Assembly (NCBI GenBank): GCA_023425455.1 | Contig: JAFACP010000104.1 | Coordinates: forward strand, 1-7,206 | Direction: 5' to 3' | DNA: 7,206 nt | Origin: Pseudomonadota bacterium | GTDB taxonomy: Bacteria; Pseudomonadota; Gammaproteobacteria; Enterobacterales; Enterobacteriaceae | In this document: positions 1-6,324 of the stretch, in pieces | Position numbering within the stretch: position 1 is the stretch's first letter | Layout: each line of letters opens with the position of its first letter | Notes under the pieces: generated by a model | Told to the model about the DNA's origin: nothing | Database searches by the model: none | What the model saw: only the letters and a program-made list of their open reading frames with translations | Translations under genes and position numbers: made by a program

Positions 1-28
1 AAGAGTCTGGAGCGATTACGATTTTCAT
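1..28 (-). CDS. garK: Glycerate 2-kinase GarK, N-terminal fragment (cut by window edge)
   Basis: The complement of bases 26-28 is an ATG, and the reading frame running off the left edge encodes MKIVIAPDS. This is the start of the GarK/GlxK glycerate kinase family (MKIVIAPDSYKESL in E. coli as I remember it). Only nine whole codons are visible. The family phosphorylates D-glycerate to 2-phosphoglycerate in the cytoplasm, the last step of galactarate/glucarate breakdown. An AGG lies about 10 bases before the ATG as a modest ribosome binding site. The gene is last in the garP-garL-garR-garK order, 60 bases after the garR stop codon. The call rests on a short peptide plus exact operon position. 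The rest of the gene lies outside the window, so its integrity cannot be judged. Confidence 0.85.
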
Positions 29-62
29 AGTTGTAGCCTGTTACTGCCCTCGGCATAAATAG

Positions 63-82
63 CGGGCGCGTTCCCGCGCCCG
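63..82 (-). other. Perfect GC hairpin between garR and garK
   Basis: Bases 63-70 (CGGGCGCG) and 75-82 (CGCGCCCG) are exact reverse complements, giving an 8-bp stem around a 4-base loop. Read as the operon transcript (minus strand) the loop is GGAA, a GNRA-type tetraloop, which is unusually stable in RNA. It sits 6 bases after the garR stop codon. The bases after the stem on the transcript are CUAUUUAUG, too mixed for a classical U-tract terminator. It is therefore more likely an RNA-stabilising or partially attenuating element inside the operon than a full terminator. Function is inferred; the structure is seen directly. Confidence 0.6.
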
Positions 83-88
83 TCTGCG

Positions 89-979
89 TTAGCGAGAGAC
101 TTCCACCTTCGCCAGTTTTTCGTAGTAGCATGCAATCGCACTGTGGTCGGCTGTTCCCAGGCCGTCCGCGCGCAGCGCCTGCATCATCTCCATGACCGCG
201 GCGGTCAGCGGCAGTTGCGCCCCCACGCCGTGCGACGTATCCAGCGCGTTTGCCAGATCTTTAATGTGCAGATCGATCCGGAAGCCCGGCTTGAAGTTAC
301 GATCCATCACCATCGGCGCTTTCGCATCAAGCACCGTACTGCCGGCCAGGCCGCCGCGAATGGCCTGATACACCAGATCCGGGTTAACGCCTGCTTTAGT
401 GGCCAGCGTCAGGGCTTCGGACATCGCGGCGATGTTCAGCGCCACAATCACCTGGTTTGCCAGTTTGGTGACGTTACCGGCACCAATTTCACCGGTATGC
501 ACCACCGAGTCGGCCATCGCTTTCATCAGGTCGTAATACTTGTCAAACGTCGCCTTGTCGCCGCCCACCATCACCGACAAAGTGCCGTCGATGGCCTTTG
601 GCTCGCCGCCGCTTACCGGGGCGTCGAGCATCTCAACGCCTTTCGCTTTCAGCGCATCGCTGATTTCGCGGCTCGCCAGCGGCGCGATGGAGCTCATATC
701 AATCAGTACCAGACCAGGCTTCGCACCGTCGATAATGCCGTTCTCACCCAGCGCCACCTCTTTTACGTGCGGGGAGTTAGGCAGCATCGTGATGACGACG
801 TCGCACTGCTCAGCAATCGCTTTTGCCGTCGCGGCGGTTTCTGCACCGGCCGAAATCACCTCTGCCAGCGCCTCTGGATTACGGTCAGACACCACCAGTG
901 AGTAACCTGCTTTGATGAGGTTTTTACTCATTGGTTTACCCATGATGCCAAGGCCAATAAAACCAACTTTCAGTGTCAT
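89..979 (-). CDS. garR: Tartronate semialdehyde reductase (2-hydroxy-3-oxopropionate reductase)
   Basis: This cytoplasmic enzyme reduces tartronate semialdehyde, the product of GarL, to D-glycerate with NAD(P)H. The 296-residue protein belongs to the beta-hydroxyacid dehydrogenase family. The N-terminal Rossmann motif GLGIMG is at residues 9-14, the cofactor-side segment TMLPNSP at 64-70, the substrate-binding motif DAPVSGG at 119-125, and the catalytic lysine in GNVTKLANQ at about K172. An all-helical C-terminal domain follows. Close identity to E. coli GarR runs to the final KLAKVEVSR. The frame is open far upstream, but that extension would overlap garL and resembles no family member. The ATG at 979 (MTLKVGF) gives the expected length. 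E. coli GarR is listed at 294 residues from an internal ATG that is Leu here, so the 296-residue start is the only good one. A purine-rich GAGAG stretch precedes it. The gene follows garL by 31 bases in the same operon. The paralogue glxR is a less likely identity, because the neighbours are gar genes. Confidence 0.97.
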   Translation of the reverse strand: MTLKVGFIGLGIMGKPMSKNLIKAGYSLVVSDRNPEALAEVISAGAETAATAKAIAEQCDVVITMLPNSPHVKEVALGENGIIDGAKPGLVLIDMSSIAPLASREISDALKAKGVEMLDAPVSGGEPKAIDGTLSVMVGGDKATFDKYYDLMKAMADSVVHTGEIGAGNVTKLANQVIVALNIAAMSEALTLATKAGVNPDLVYQAIRGGLAGSTVLDAKAPMVMDRNFKPGFRIDLHIKDLANALDTSHGVGAQLPLTAAVMEMMQALRADGLGTADHSAIACYYEKLAKVEVSR

Positions 980-1010
980 AATTGCGTCTCTCTTTCTCTC
1001 AGTGGTGGGG

Positions 1011-1781
1011 TTATTTCTTAAAGGAATCAGCCAGTTTCTGCGTGGCGGAACGGAACACGCCGAGATCGCTGCCGACGGCGACAAACGTTGCGCCCCATTC
1101 AAGGTAACGGCGCGCGTCGGCCTCAACCGGCGCCAGAATGCCGCACGGTTTACCGTGCGCTTTGGCGCGGGCAAAAATATGCTGGATGGCGCGCTGCACT
1201 TCCGGATGACCGGCATTGCCCAGATGACCAAAGGCCGCAGCCAGGTCGCTTGGGCCGACAAAGATGCCATCTACACCCTCGGTGGCGGCAATCGCATCCA
1301 CGTTATCCACCCCTTGCTGGCTCTCGATCTGCACCAGAATGGTGATATTGCTGTTGGACTGCGCGAAGTAATCCGGCACAGTGCCAAACATATTGGCGCG
1401 ATGGGAAACGGAGACCCCGCGGATCCCTTCCGGCGGATAGCGCGTCGATGCCACCGCCTGCACGGCCTCGTCTTCGGTTTCCACAAACGGGATCAGGAAG
1501 TTGTAAAAACCGATATCCAGCAGACGCTTAATGATCACCGGCTCGTTAGTCGGCACCCGAACAACCGGCGCGCTGCTGCTGCCTTTGAGCGCCATCAGTT
1601 GCGGAATGAAGGTGCTGATGTCGTTAGGCGCATGTTCGCCGTCCAGTACCAGCCAGTCGAACCCCGCCAGACCAAGCACTTCCGTGCTGATGGGGTTTGC
1701 CAGCGCAGACCAGCAGCCAATCTGAATCTGCTGCGACGCGAGGGCCGCTTTAAATTTATTCGGGAAGATATCGTTACTCAT
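1011..1781 (-). CDS. garL: 5-keto-4-deoxy-D-glucarate aldolase (2-dehydro-3-deoxyglucarate aldolase)
   Basis: This is a class II, metal-dependent aldolase of the HpcH/HpaI family. It cleaves 5-keto-4-deoxy-D-glucarate (and 2-keto-3-deoxy-D-glucarate) to pyruvate and tartronate semialdehyde in the cytoplasm. At 256 residues it matches E. coli GarL in length and is nearly identical in sequence. Residues known to matter in the E. coli enzyme are present at the same numbers: His50 in LDGEH (catalytic base), Arg75 in VVRVP, and metal ligands Glu153 in VQIES and Asp179 in GPSD. The barrel is complete, ending SFKK. The ATG at 1781 is preceded by AAAGG eight bases upstream (bases 1782-1796), and the garP stop codon lies only 15 bases away, so the two genes are co-transcribed and probably translationally linked. 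Long open frames on the opposite strand here are shadows of its codon bias. Confidence 0.98.
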   Translation of the reverse strand: MSNDIFPNKFKAALASQQIQIGCWSALANPISTEVLGLAGFDWLVLDGEHAPNDISTFIPQLMALKGSSSAPVVRVPTNEPVIIKRLLDIGFYNFLIPFVETEDEAVQAVASTRYPPEGIRGVSVSHRANMFGTVPDYFAQSNSNITILVQIESQQGVDNVDAIAATEGVDGIFVGPSDLAAAFGHLGNAGHPEVQRAIQHIFARAKAHGKPCGILAPVEADARRYLEWGATFVAVGSDLGVFRSATQKLADSFKK

Positions 1782-1796
1782 CGCTTATACCTTTGC

Positions 1797-3131
1797 TTAT
1801 TTCTGCAATTCCATACGTTTGATGTCGCCAACCACGAACAGGTAGCAGACCATCGCCATCAACGCTGAACAACCCACGAACACCAGTGCCGCGTTGAACG
1901 AATGCAGTTCACTGACCAGATAGCCAATCACCAGTGGGGTGACGATGGAGGCCACGTTACCAATGACGTTAAATACACCGCCGCACAGGCCGACAATCTC
2001 TTTTGGCGCGGTATCGGAAATCACCGGCCAGCCCAGCGCGCCAAACCCTTTACCAAAGAAAGCCAGCGCCATCAGCGCCACCACCAGCGTGGTGTTATTG
2101 GTGTAGTTGCACAGGATGATGGACGAGGCCAGCAGCATACCCAGCACAATCGGCAGCTTACGTGCCACGGTAATCGATTTGCCCTGCTTGATCAGATAAT
2201 CCGAGAACACGCCGCCCAGCACGCCGCCCGCAAAACCGCACAGCGCCGGAATCGAGGCCACCAGGCCGACCTTCAGAATCGACATGCCTTTTTCCTGCAC
2301 CAGGTAAATCGGGAACCAGGTGAGGAAGAACCAGGTGATGGTGTTGATAAAGTATTGACCAAAAAAGACGCCCAGCATCATGCGGTTAGTCAACAACTGT
2401 TTGATGTAACCCAGCTTCGGCCCTTTCGCCGCCTGCGCGCCGGGCTTTTTATGATCCATATCGACCACGGCGCCGCCTTCAGAGATAAACTTCAGCTCCT
2501 GCGCGGACATACGCGGATGATCGGTCGGATTATGAATGAACTTCACCCACAAACCGGTCAGGACAAAGCCAATCACCCCCATCACGGTAAAGACGTGCTC
2601 CCAGCCCCATTCAAAGGTCAGCCAGCCCAGCAGCGGCGAGAAGATCGCCAGTGAAAAGTATTGCGCCGCGTTAAACAGAGCAGACGCCGTGCCGCGCTCT
2701 TTGGTCGGGAACCAGGCGGCCACAATACGGGCGTTTGCCGGGAAGGATGGCGCCTCTGAGAAGCCCAGCATAAAGCGCATGCAGAACATGGAGACGCCAG
2801 CCCACGCCAGCGGGAAGAGATCCACAAAGCCCTGCAGGAAGGTGAACAGCGACCAGAAGAACAGGCTGTAGGTGTAGACCTTTTTCGAGCCAAATTTGTC
2901 GAGCAGCCAGCCGCCGGGGATCTGCATCAGCAGATAGGCCCAGCCGAACGCAGAGAAAATGTACCCCATTGAAACCGCACTCAGTTGCAGCTCTTTAGCC
3001 ACCTCGGTCCCAGCAATCGACAGCGTCGCACGGTCGGCATAGTTAACCGCCGTGACGATAAAAATAATCAGCAGAATTAAATAACGGGTCGGCACCCCTT
3101 TTTTTGATTCTGCAGTAGTATCCAGTATCAT
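1797..3131 (-). CDS. garP: Galactarate/glucarate/glycerate transporter (MFS)
   Basis: This inner-membrane permease of the major facilitator superfamily, anion:cation symporter family, takes up galactarate, glucarate and probably glycerate, presumably with protons. The 444-residue protein has twelve predicted membrane helices in two halves. The first begins at about residue 17 and leads into NYADRATLSIAG (30-41). The MFS loop motif between helices 2 and 3 is GGWLLDKFGSKK (73-84). The conserved stretch around FSEAPSFPANARIVAAWFP is intact, as is a hydrophilic central loop rich in Pro, Lys and Asp at roughly 205-245. It matches E. coli GarP in length and through to the C-terminal GDIKRMELQK. The frame can also start at a GTG at 3149, but the ATG at 3131 is preferred: it gives the family length, and a GAGGAA ribosome site (3138-3143) lies just before it and would be inside the coding sequence otherwise. 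It is the first gene of garP-garL-garR-garK and shares a divergent control region with garD. The paralogue gudP is less likely given the neighbours. Confidence 0.97.
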   Translation of the reverse strand: MILDTTAESKKGVPTRYLILLIIFIVTAVNYADRATLSIAGTEVAKELQLSAVSMGYIFSAFGWAYLLMQIPGGWLLDKFGSKKVYTYSLFFWSLFTFLQGFVDLFPLAWAGVSMFCMRFMLGFSEAPSFPANARIVAAWFPTKERGTASALFNAAQYFSLAIFSPLLGWLTFEWGWEHVFTVMGVIGFVLTGLWVKFIHNPTDHPRMSAQELKFISEGGAVVDMDHKKPGAQAAKGPKLGYIKQLLTNRMMLGVFFGQYFINTITWFFLTWFPIYLVQEKGMSILKVGLVASIPALCGFAGGVLGGVFSDYLIKQGKSITVARKLPIVLGMLLASSIILCNYTNNTTLVVALMALAFFGKGFGALGWPVISDTAPKEIVGLCGGVFNVIGNVASIVTPLVIGYLVSELHSFNAALVFVGCSALMAMVCYLFVVGDIKRMELQK

Positions 3132-3137
3132 GTTTAT

Positions 3138-3143
3138 TTCCTC
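3138..3143 (-). promoter_or_regulatory. Ribosome binding site deciding the garP start
   Basis: On the transcript strand this reads GAGGAA, six bases before the ATG at 3131. It supports the 444-residue start over the in-frame GTG at 3149, because with the GTG start these bases would be codons 3 and 4. Confidence 0.75.
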
Positions 3144-3208
3144 GGGCACATCGATAGATTTATATTTGTAATATTTATAAAGAATATTTCCTGATTATTT
3201 ATCGATAG

Positions 3209-3226
3209 CAGGTAATATCAGGTAAT
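3209..3226. repeat. Tandem CAGGTAAT repeat, 10-bp period
   Basis: CAGGTAAT occurs at 3209-3216 and again at 3219-3226, one DNA turn apart, so both copies face the same side of the helix. If garP is transcribed from the TATAAA at 3174-3179, the pair would lie about 42-59 bases upstream of the start point, a normal place for an activator. The repeat is seen directly; a protein-binding role is inference. Confidence 0.4.
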
Positions 3227-3332
3227 TAACCAGACGCAATGAAATCGTGGTTCAGTATAATCATCCATCAGTGGCGATACATTGGTGTAACGCTCAATTA
3301 TCTAACTTCATTTCGTTAATATTTTGAGCATC

Positions 3333-3360
3333 TGCACAACACACTGGGCGCTGATGCACA
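3333..3360. promoter_or_regulatory. Paired TGCACA repeats, candidate CdaR activator sites
   Basis: TGCACA appears at 3333-3338 and 3355-3360 in the same orientation, with similar flanks (atcTGCACAa and tgaTGCACAg). The 22-bp start-to-start spacing is close to two helical turns. They sit in the middle of the gap between garP and garD, where a shared activator could serve both directions. CdaR is the known activator of these operons in E. coli, but I cannot recall its site well enough to score a match, so the assignment is inferred from position and symmetry. Confidence 0.35.
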
Positions 3361-3402
3361 GAATCACGCATTCCCTGCCAACCAGCGCCTGCTCTCGCAT
3401 CA

Positions 3403-3424
3403 CAGAGTGATCTCGATCACATTA
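3403..3424. promoter_or_regulatory. CRP (cAMP receptor protein) binding site candidate
   Basis: The core AGTGA-TCTCGA-TCACA at 3406-3421 matches the CRP pattern TGTGA-N6-TCACA at nine of ten positions, with symmetric flanks. Catabolite control of sugar-acid genes is expected. The centre is about 208 bp before the garD ATG. It is only about 12 bp upstream of the hexamers TATTAT (3423-3428) and TATACT (3426-3431), too close for normal activation from those boxes. The garD promoter it serves probably lies further downstream, or the site acts with CdaR. Confidence 0.6.
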
Positions 3425-3621
3425 TTATACTTCAGCTCCTGACATCCTTTATTCAAGAAAGCCGCGTCTTTATTTCTAAAATAAGAAAATAAATACCGCT
3501 CCCCTAAGTAATTTGAATTGTATGCAGGCGTGAGAAAGAAAAACCACGGCCCGACAATTTGAAGGAAACGGGATAACAGGCTGCAATTAACATCAGACAC
3601 TTTGCTGGAGAATACTGAACA

Positions 3622-5193
3622 ATGGCCGACATTGAAATTCGACAAGCGTCGCCGACGGCGTTCTATATAAAAGTTCACGACACCGATAATGTGGCGATTA
3701 TTGTTAACGACAACGGCTTAAAAGCAGGCACCCGTTTCCCGGATGGCCTGGAACTGATTGAGCATATTCCCCAGGGCCATAAAGTGGCCCTGGTGGACAT
3801 CCCCGCGCACGGCGAAATCGTGCGTTACGGCGAAGTCATTGGCTACGCCGTGCGCGCCATCCCGCAGGGAAGCTGGATCGATGAATCGCTGGTTGAGCTG
3901 CCAAAAGCGCCGCCGCTAAACACCCTGCCGCTGGCTACCCGCGTGCCGGAGCCGCTGCCGCCGCTGGAAGGCTATACCTTTGAAGGCTACCGTAACGCCG
4001 ACGGCAGCGTGGGGACCAAAAACCTGCTTGGCATCACCACCAGCGTGCACTGCGTGGCCGGTGTGGTGGACTACGTGGTGAAAATCATCGAGCGCGATCT
4101 GCTGCCCAAATACCCCCATGTCGACGGCGTGGTCGGTCTGAATCACCTGTATGGCTGCGGCGTTGCCATTAATGCTCCCGCCGCCGTGGTGCCGATTCGG
4201 ACCATTCACAACATTGCGCTTAACCCGAACTTTGGCGGCGAAGTGATGGTGATTGGGCTTGGCTGCGAAAAGCTGCAGCCAGAGCGTCTACTGCAGGGTA
4301 CTGAGGATGTAAAAGCCATCGCGGCTGACGAAGCCAGCATCGTGCGCCTGCAGGATGAACACCACGTCGGTTTCCGCTCGATGGTCGATGATATTCTGCA
4401 GGTGGCGGCGCGCCATCTCGACAAACTGAACCAGCGTCGGCGTGAAACCTGTCCGGCGTCCGAGCTGGTGGTCGGTACGCAGTGCGGCGGCAGCGACGCC
4501 TTCTCCGGCGTGACCGCCAACCCGGCGGTCGGTTATGCCTCCGACCTGTTTGTACGCTGCGGCGCAACGGTGATGTTCTCAGAAGTCACCGAAGTGCGCG
4601 ATGCCATTCATCTGCTGACGCCGCGCGCCGTGAACGAAGAGGTGGGCAAACGCCTGCTGGAGGAGATGGCCTGGTACGACAATTATCTGGATATGGGCAA
4701 AACCGACCGCAGCGCCAACCCCTCTCCGGGTAACAAAAAGGGCGGGCTGGCAAACGTGGTGGAAAAAGCCCTCGGGTCGATCGCCAAGTCCGGCCAGAGC
4801 GCGATTGTCGAAGTGCTCTCTCCGGGCCAGCGCCCGACCCAACGCGGCCTGATCTACGCCGCAACACCAGCCAGCGACTTTGTCTGCGGCACGCAGCAGG
4901 TGGCCTCCGGTATTACGGTTCAGGTCTTTACCACCGGGCGCGGTACGCCATACGGCCTGATGGCGGTGCCGGTGATCAAAATGGCGACCCGCACCGAGCT
5001 TGCGAACCGCTGGTACGACTTAATGGATATCAACGCGGGCACCATCGCCACCGGGGAAGAGAGCATTGAAGACGTGGGCTGGAAGCTGTTCCACTTCATT
5101 CTTGATGTGGCGAGCGGTCGCAAGAAAACGTTCTCTGACCAATGGGGGTTACATAACCAGCTGGCGGTATTTAATCCGGCGCCGGTGACCTGA
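3622..5193 (+). CDS. garD: Galactarate dehydratase (L-threo-forming)
   Basis: This cytoplasmic, Fe(II)-dependent enzyme dehydrates D-galactarate (meso-galactarate) to 5-dehydro-4-deoxy-D-glucarate, the substrate of GarL. The 523-residue protein has the full length of E. coli GarD and belongs to the UxaA (altronate/galactarate dehydratase) family. A small N-terminal SAF-like domain occupies about residues 1-80, followed by a linker rich in Pro and Leu (about 93-117). The catalytic part opens with [13 protein letters not shown] (122-134), contains NHLYGCG (174-180) and GLGCEK (212-217), and has the C-terminal signature [16 protein letters not shown] (285-300). The protein ends [13 protein letters not shown]. 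The ATG at 3622 follows a GGAG at 3607-3610, slightly far at 11 bases. No other start gives the family N-terminus MADIEIRQ. It is transcribed away from garP as its own unit and converges on agaR. Confidence 0.98.
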   Translation: MADIEIRQASPTAFYIKVHDTDNVAIIVNDNGLKAGTRFPDGLELIEHIPQGHKVALVDIPAHGEIVRYGEVIGYAVRAIPQGSWIDESLVELPKAPPLNTLPLATRVPEPLPPLEGYTFEGYRNADGSVGTKNLLGITTSVHCVAGVVDYVVKIIERDLLPKYPHVDGVVGLNHLYGCGVAINAPAAVVPIRTIHNIALNPNFGGEVMVIGLGCEKLQPERLLQGTEDVKAIAADEASIVRLQDEHHVGFRSMVDDILQVAARHLDKLNQRRRETCPASELVVGTQCGGSDAFSGVTANPAVGYASDLFVRCGATVMFSEVTEVRDAIHLLTPRAVNEEVGKRLLEEMAWYDNYLDMGKTDRSANPSPGNKKGGLANVVEKALGSIAKSGQSAIVEVLSPGQRPTQRGLIYAATPASDFVCGTQQVASGITVQVFTTGRGTPYGLMAVPVIKMATRTELANRWYDLMDINAGTIATGEESIEDVGWKLFHFILDVASGRKKTFSDQWGLHNQLAVFNPAPVT

Positions 5194-5228
5194 GCGAGCC
5201 TGCCGCTTCGCATAGCTGGTGTACGCAG

Positions 5229-5259
5229 CCCTCTCCTCTCAGGGGAGGGTTCCCTCCCC
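5229..5259. terminator. GC-rich hairpins in the convergent garD/agaR gap, probable terminator region
   Basis: Two overlapping foldings are possible. Bases 5229-5237 pair with 5241-5249 in nine pairs including one T-G wobble, with a 3-base loop. Bases 5242-5247 pair perfectly with 5254-5259 around a 6-base loop. They share 5242-5247 and exclude each other. Neither is followed by a run of T on either strand, so intrinsic termination would be weak. The position, after the garD stop (5193) and before the agaR stop (5264), still suggests that they end or stabilise both messages. Similar CCCTC-rich palindromes recur between genes in enterobacteria, so this may be a dispersed palindromic repeat. Confidence 0.45.
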
Positions 5260-5263
5260 GCCC

Positions 5264-6073
5264 TCAGCCCTTCACCAGCACCACATCGATCCCGCTCTTA
5301 CGCAGCCCTTCCAGGCTCTCCGCCGGGATCCCTTCATCGACAATAATCATATCAATGCGCTGGGTATCAATAATCTTATGCAGGCTGGAACGGTTAAACT
5401 TACTGGAATCCGTCACCACAATAATCCGCTCTGCCACCTCGCACATCCGGCGATTCAGGCGGGCTTCATCTTCGTTATGGGTACTCACGCCACGCTCAAG
5501 ATCGATAGCATCGACACCCAGGAACAGCAGATCAAAATGATAGTTTTGCAGTGACTGTTCCGCCTGATCGCCATAGAACGATTGCGACTGACGGCGCAAA
5601 TGTCCGCCCGTCATCAGTAATTCCACCCCTTCCGCCTCCAGCAGGGCATTTGCCACGTTCATCCCGTTGGTCATGGCAATGATGTCCGTATGCTGACGTA
5701 GCATACGGGCGATTTCGAACGTGGTGGTGCCGGAGTCAAGAATAATGCGATGTCCGGGCTGAACCAGCCCGGCTGCCGCCTCGGCGATGCTGCGTTTCAC
5801 CGCGGTATTCAGCGCGCTTTTATCCTCCACCGATGGCTCAACGCCGGGGACATTTCCTTCGCAAATCAACGCCCCGCCGTAGGCGCGAACGGCAATACCT
5901 TGCTTTTCAAGAAATGCCAGATCGTTGCGGATTGTGACCGTGGAGACAGCGTACAACCGGGAAAGATCGTTAACCTGCACGCTTCCCTGCGACCGCAACC
6001 GCTGAATAATCTGCTCGCGTCTTTCACTGGTGCCGATGATGCGTTTTTCCGCAGAGGAGTCAGTGCTGCTCAT
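5264..6073 (-). CDS. agaR: DeoR-family repressor of the N-acetylgalactosamine/galactosamine (aga) regulon
   Basis: This cytoplasmic DNA-binding regulator represses genes for uptake and use of N-acetylgalactosamine and galactosamine. At 269 residues it equals E. coli AgaR in length and is highly similar, especially at 160-250. The N-terminal winged helix-turn-helix covers roughly 15-70. [22 protein letters not shown] (31-52) holds the recognition helix, and the family motif [13 protein letters not shown] follows (56-68). The C-terminal sugar-phosphate sensor domain has ILDSGTTT (111-118), the glycine-rich TGGHLRRQS (155-163) and VVTDSSKF (219-226). The ATG at 6073 has AAGGAG five bases before it, inside the palindrome AGGAGCTCCT (6074-6083). 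It is divergent from kbaZ and convergent with garD, whose stop codon is 70 bases away. An operator-like sequence 18 bases upstream suggests that it represses its own gene. Confidence 0.96.
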   Translation of the reverse strand: MSSTDSSAEKRIIGTSERREQIIQRLRSQGSVQVNDLSRLYAVSTVTIRNDLAFLEKQGIAVRAYGGALICEGNVPGVEPSVEDKSALNTAVKRSIAEAAAGLVQPGHRIILDSGTTTFEIARMLRQHTDIIAMTNGMNVANALLEAEGVELLMTGGHLRRQSQSFYGDQAEQSLQNYHFDLLFLGVDAIDLERGVSTHNEDEARLNRRMCEVAERIIVVTDSSKFNRSSLHKIIDTQRIDMIIVDEGIPAESLEGLRKSGIDVVLVKG

Positions 6074-6091
6074 AGGAGCTCCTTAATAAAT

Positions 6092-6116
6092 AAACTTTCG
6101 TTTCATTTCGTTTTGC
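6092..6116 (+). promoter_or_regulatory. AgaR operator 1 (agaR-proximal)
   Basis: The published AgaR consensus, as I remember it, has the core TTTCRTTTYRTTTYNYTT. Bases 6096-6113 match all 18 positions, and the flanks agree apart from the last base. It overlaps the predicted agaR transcription start, which implies autoregulation. Confidence 0.7.
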
Positions 6117-6118
6117 CT

Positions 6119-6147
6119 ATTAACGCCTTTCTTTTATGGGAATGCAA
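6119..6147 (-). promoter_or_regulatory. Candidate agaR promoter
   Basis: On the minus strand TTGCAT (6142-6147) and GTTAAT (6119-6124) are 17 bp apart, the preferred sigma-70 spacing, although each hexamer is only a partial match. Transcription would start near 6112, inside AgaR operator 1. Confidence 0.3.
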
Positions 6148-6187
6148 GCCCTGACTGGCCCGCAGACGCCAGTTCCGACAACGCTGA

Positions 6188-6212
6188 AACCTTTCATTAT
6201 GTTTCTTTTGTG
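6188..6212 (+). promoter_or_regulatory. AgaR operator 2
   Basis: Bases 6192-6209 match the 18-position AgaR core with one mismatch, an A at 6199. It is on the same strand as operator 1 and 96 bp from it (about nine helical turns), and lies upstream of the kbaZ promoter candidate. Confidence 0.6.
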
Positions 6213-6231
6213 AAATAGATTGGAAAACCAT

Positions 6232-6256
6232 TATCTTTCGTTTTATTTTTATACCA
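6232..6256 (+). promoter_or_regulatory. AgaR operator 3
   Basis: TTTCGTTTTATTTT at 6236-6249 matches the first 14 core positions. The distal end is degenerate, with mismatches at 6251 and 6253. It starts 44 bp after operator 2 and covers the -35/spacer zone of the kbaZ promoter candidate. Confidence 0.55.
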
Positions 6257-6257
6257 C

Positions 6258-6263
6258 CATAAT
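6258..6263 (+). promoter_or_regulatory. Candidate -10 box for kbaZ
   Basis: CATAAT matches TATAAT at five of six positions and is flanked by operators 3 and 4. Transcription would start near 6270, about 55 bases before the GTG. No good -35 lies 17 bases upstream (CTTTCG), which fits a promoter needing an activator such as CRP. Confidence 0.35.
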
Positions 6264-6268
6264 GCAGT

Positions 6269-6293
6269 ATCAAATGAAACAAAACGAAATATG
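6269..6293 (-). promoter_or_regulatory. AgaR operator 4 (inverted)
   Basis: Read on the minus strand, TTTCGTTTTGTTTCATTT (bases 6289 down to 6272) matches all 18 core positions of the AgaR consensus I recall. It faces opposite to the other three operators and overlaps the predicted kbaZ transcription start, so bound repressor would block initiation. Confidence 0.65.
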
Positions 6294-6314
6294 AATAACA
6301 TCACCATCCAAAAT

Positions 6315-6321
6315 GGAGAGG
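6315..6321 (+). promoter_or_regulatory. Ribosome binding site for the GTG start of kbaZ
   Basis: GGAGAGG precedes the GTG at 6325; its GGAG part is six bases away. It overlaps the last base of an in-frame ATG (6313-6315), which has no comparable ribosome site of its own. This favours the GTG. Confidence 0.65.
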
Positions 6322-6324
6322 AAA

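Larger units (their letters stand above)
3132..3621. other. Divergent regulatory region between garP and garD
   Basis: This 490-bp AT-rich stretch has no credible gene. Its only open frame, on the minus strand at 3400-3678, overlaps the garD start and has no family resemblance. It must hold the promoters of garD (plus) and the garP operon (minus). In E. coli both are activated by CdaR (SdaR) when glucarate, galactarate or glycerate is present. Visible elements are a CRP-type site (3403-3424), two TGCACA direct repeats 22 bp apart (3333-3338 and 3355-3360), a CAGGTAAT tandem repeat with 10-bp period (3209-3226), and two ATCGATAG copies (3150-3157 and 3201-3208). Several AT-rich hexamers could serve as -10 boxes. 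On the minus strand they are TATACT (3254-3259) and TATAAA (3174-3179 and 3159-3164). I cannot choose between them by eye. Confidence 0.7.
6074..6324. other. Divergent agaR/kbaZ control region
   Basis: This 251-bp stretch carries no gene; the minus-strand open frame crossing it at 6197-6607 is a shadow of kbaZ. It holds four AgaR-type operator candidates, listed separately. A perfect 6-bp inverted repeat ACTGGC/GCCAGT (6154-6159 and 6168-6173) lies between them. A weak CRP half-site TGTGA (6209-6213) has only a poor second half. The arrangement fits two back-to-back promoters controlled by one repressor. Confidence 0.7.

Noticed and set aside
143..901. Plus-strand open frame of 252 codons antisense to garR
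   Set aside because: Lies entirely inside garR, has a composition typical of shadow frames and resembles no protein family.
980..1270. 97-codon upstream extension of the garR frame
   Set aside because: It overlaps garL in another frame, does not resemble any dehydrogenase N-terminus, and the Rossmann motif begins right after the ATG at 979.
912..1868. Plus-strand open frame of 318 codons across garL and the garR/garP ends
   Set aside because: It is antisense to garL and its neighbours, is rich in Arg, His and Gln, and has no recognisable family or ribosome site; GC-biased third positions in garL explain it.
3150..3208. Two ATCGATAG copies (3150-3157 and 3201-3208)
   Set aside because: Short, 51 bp apart and without symmetry beyond the ATCGAT core; I cannot separate them from chance in AT-rich DNA.
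3400..3678. 92-codon minus-strand frame in the garP/garD gap
   Set aside because: Overlaps the garD start and the CRP site, has no clear ribosome site, and has no family features.
6209..6224. Possible CRP site before kbaZ (TGTGA half-site)
   Set aside because: The second half (TTGGA) matches only two of five positions, so I did not list it as a site, although CRP control of this promoter would be expected.
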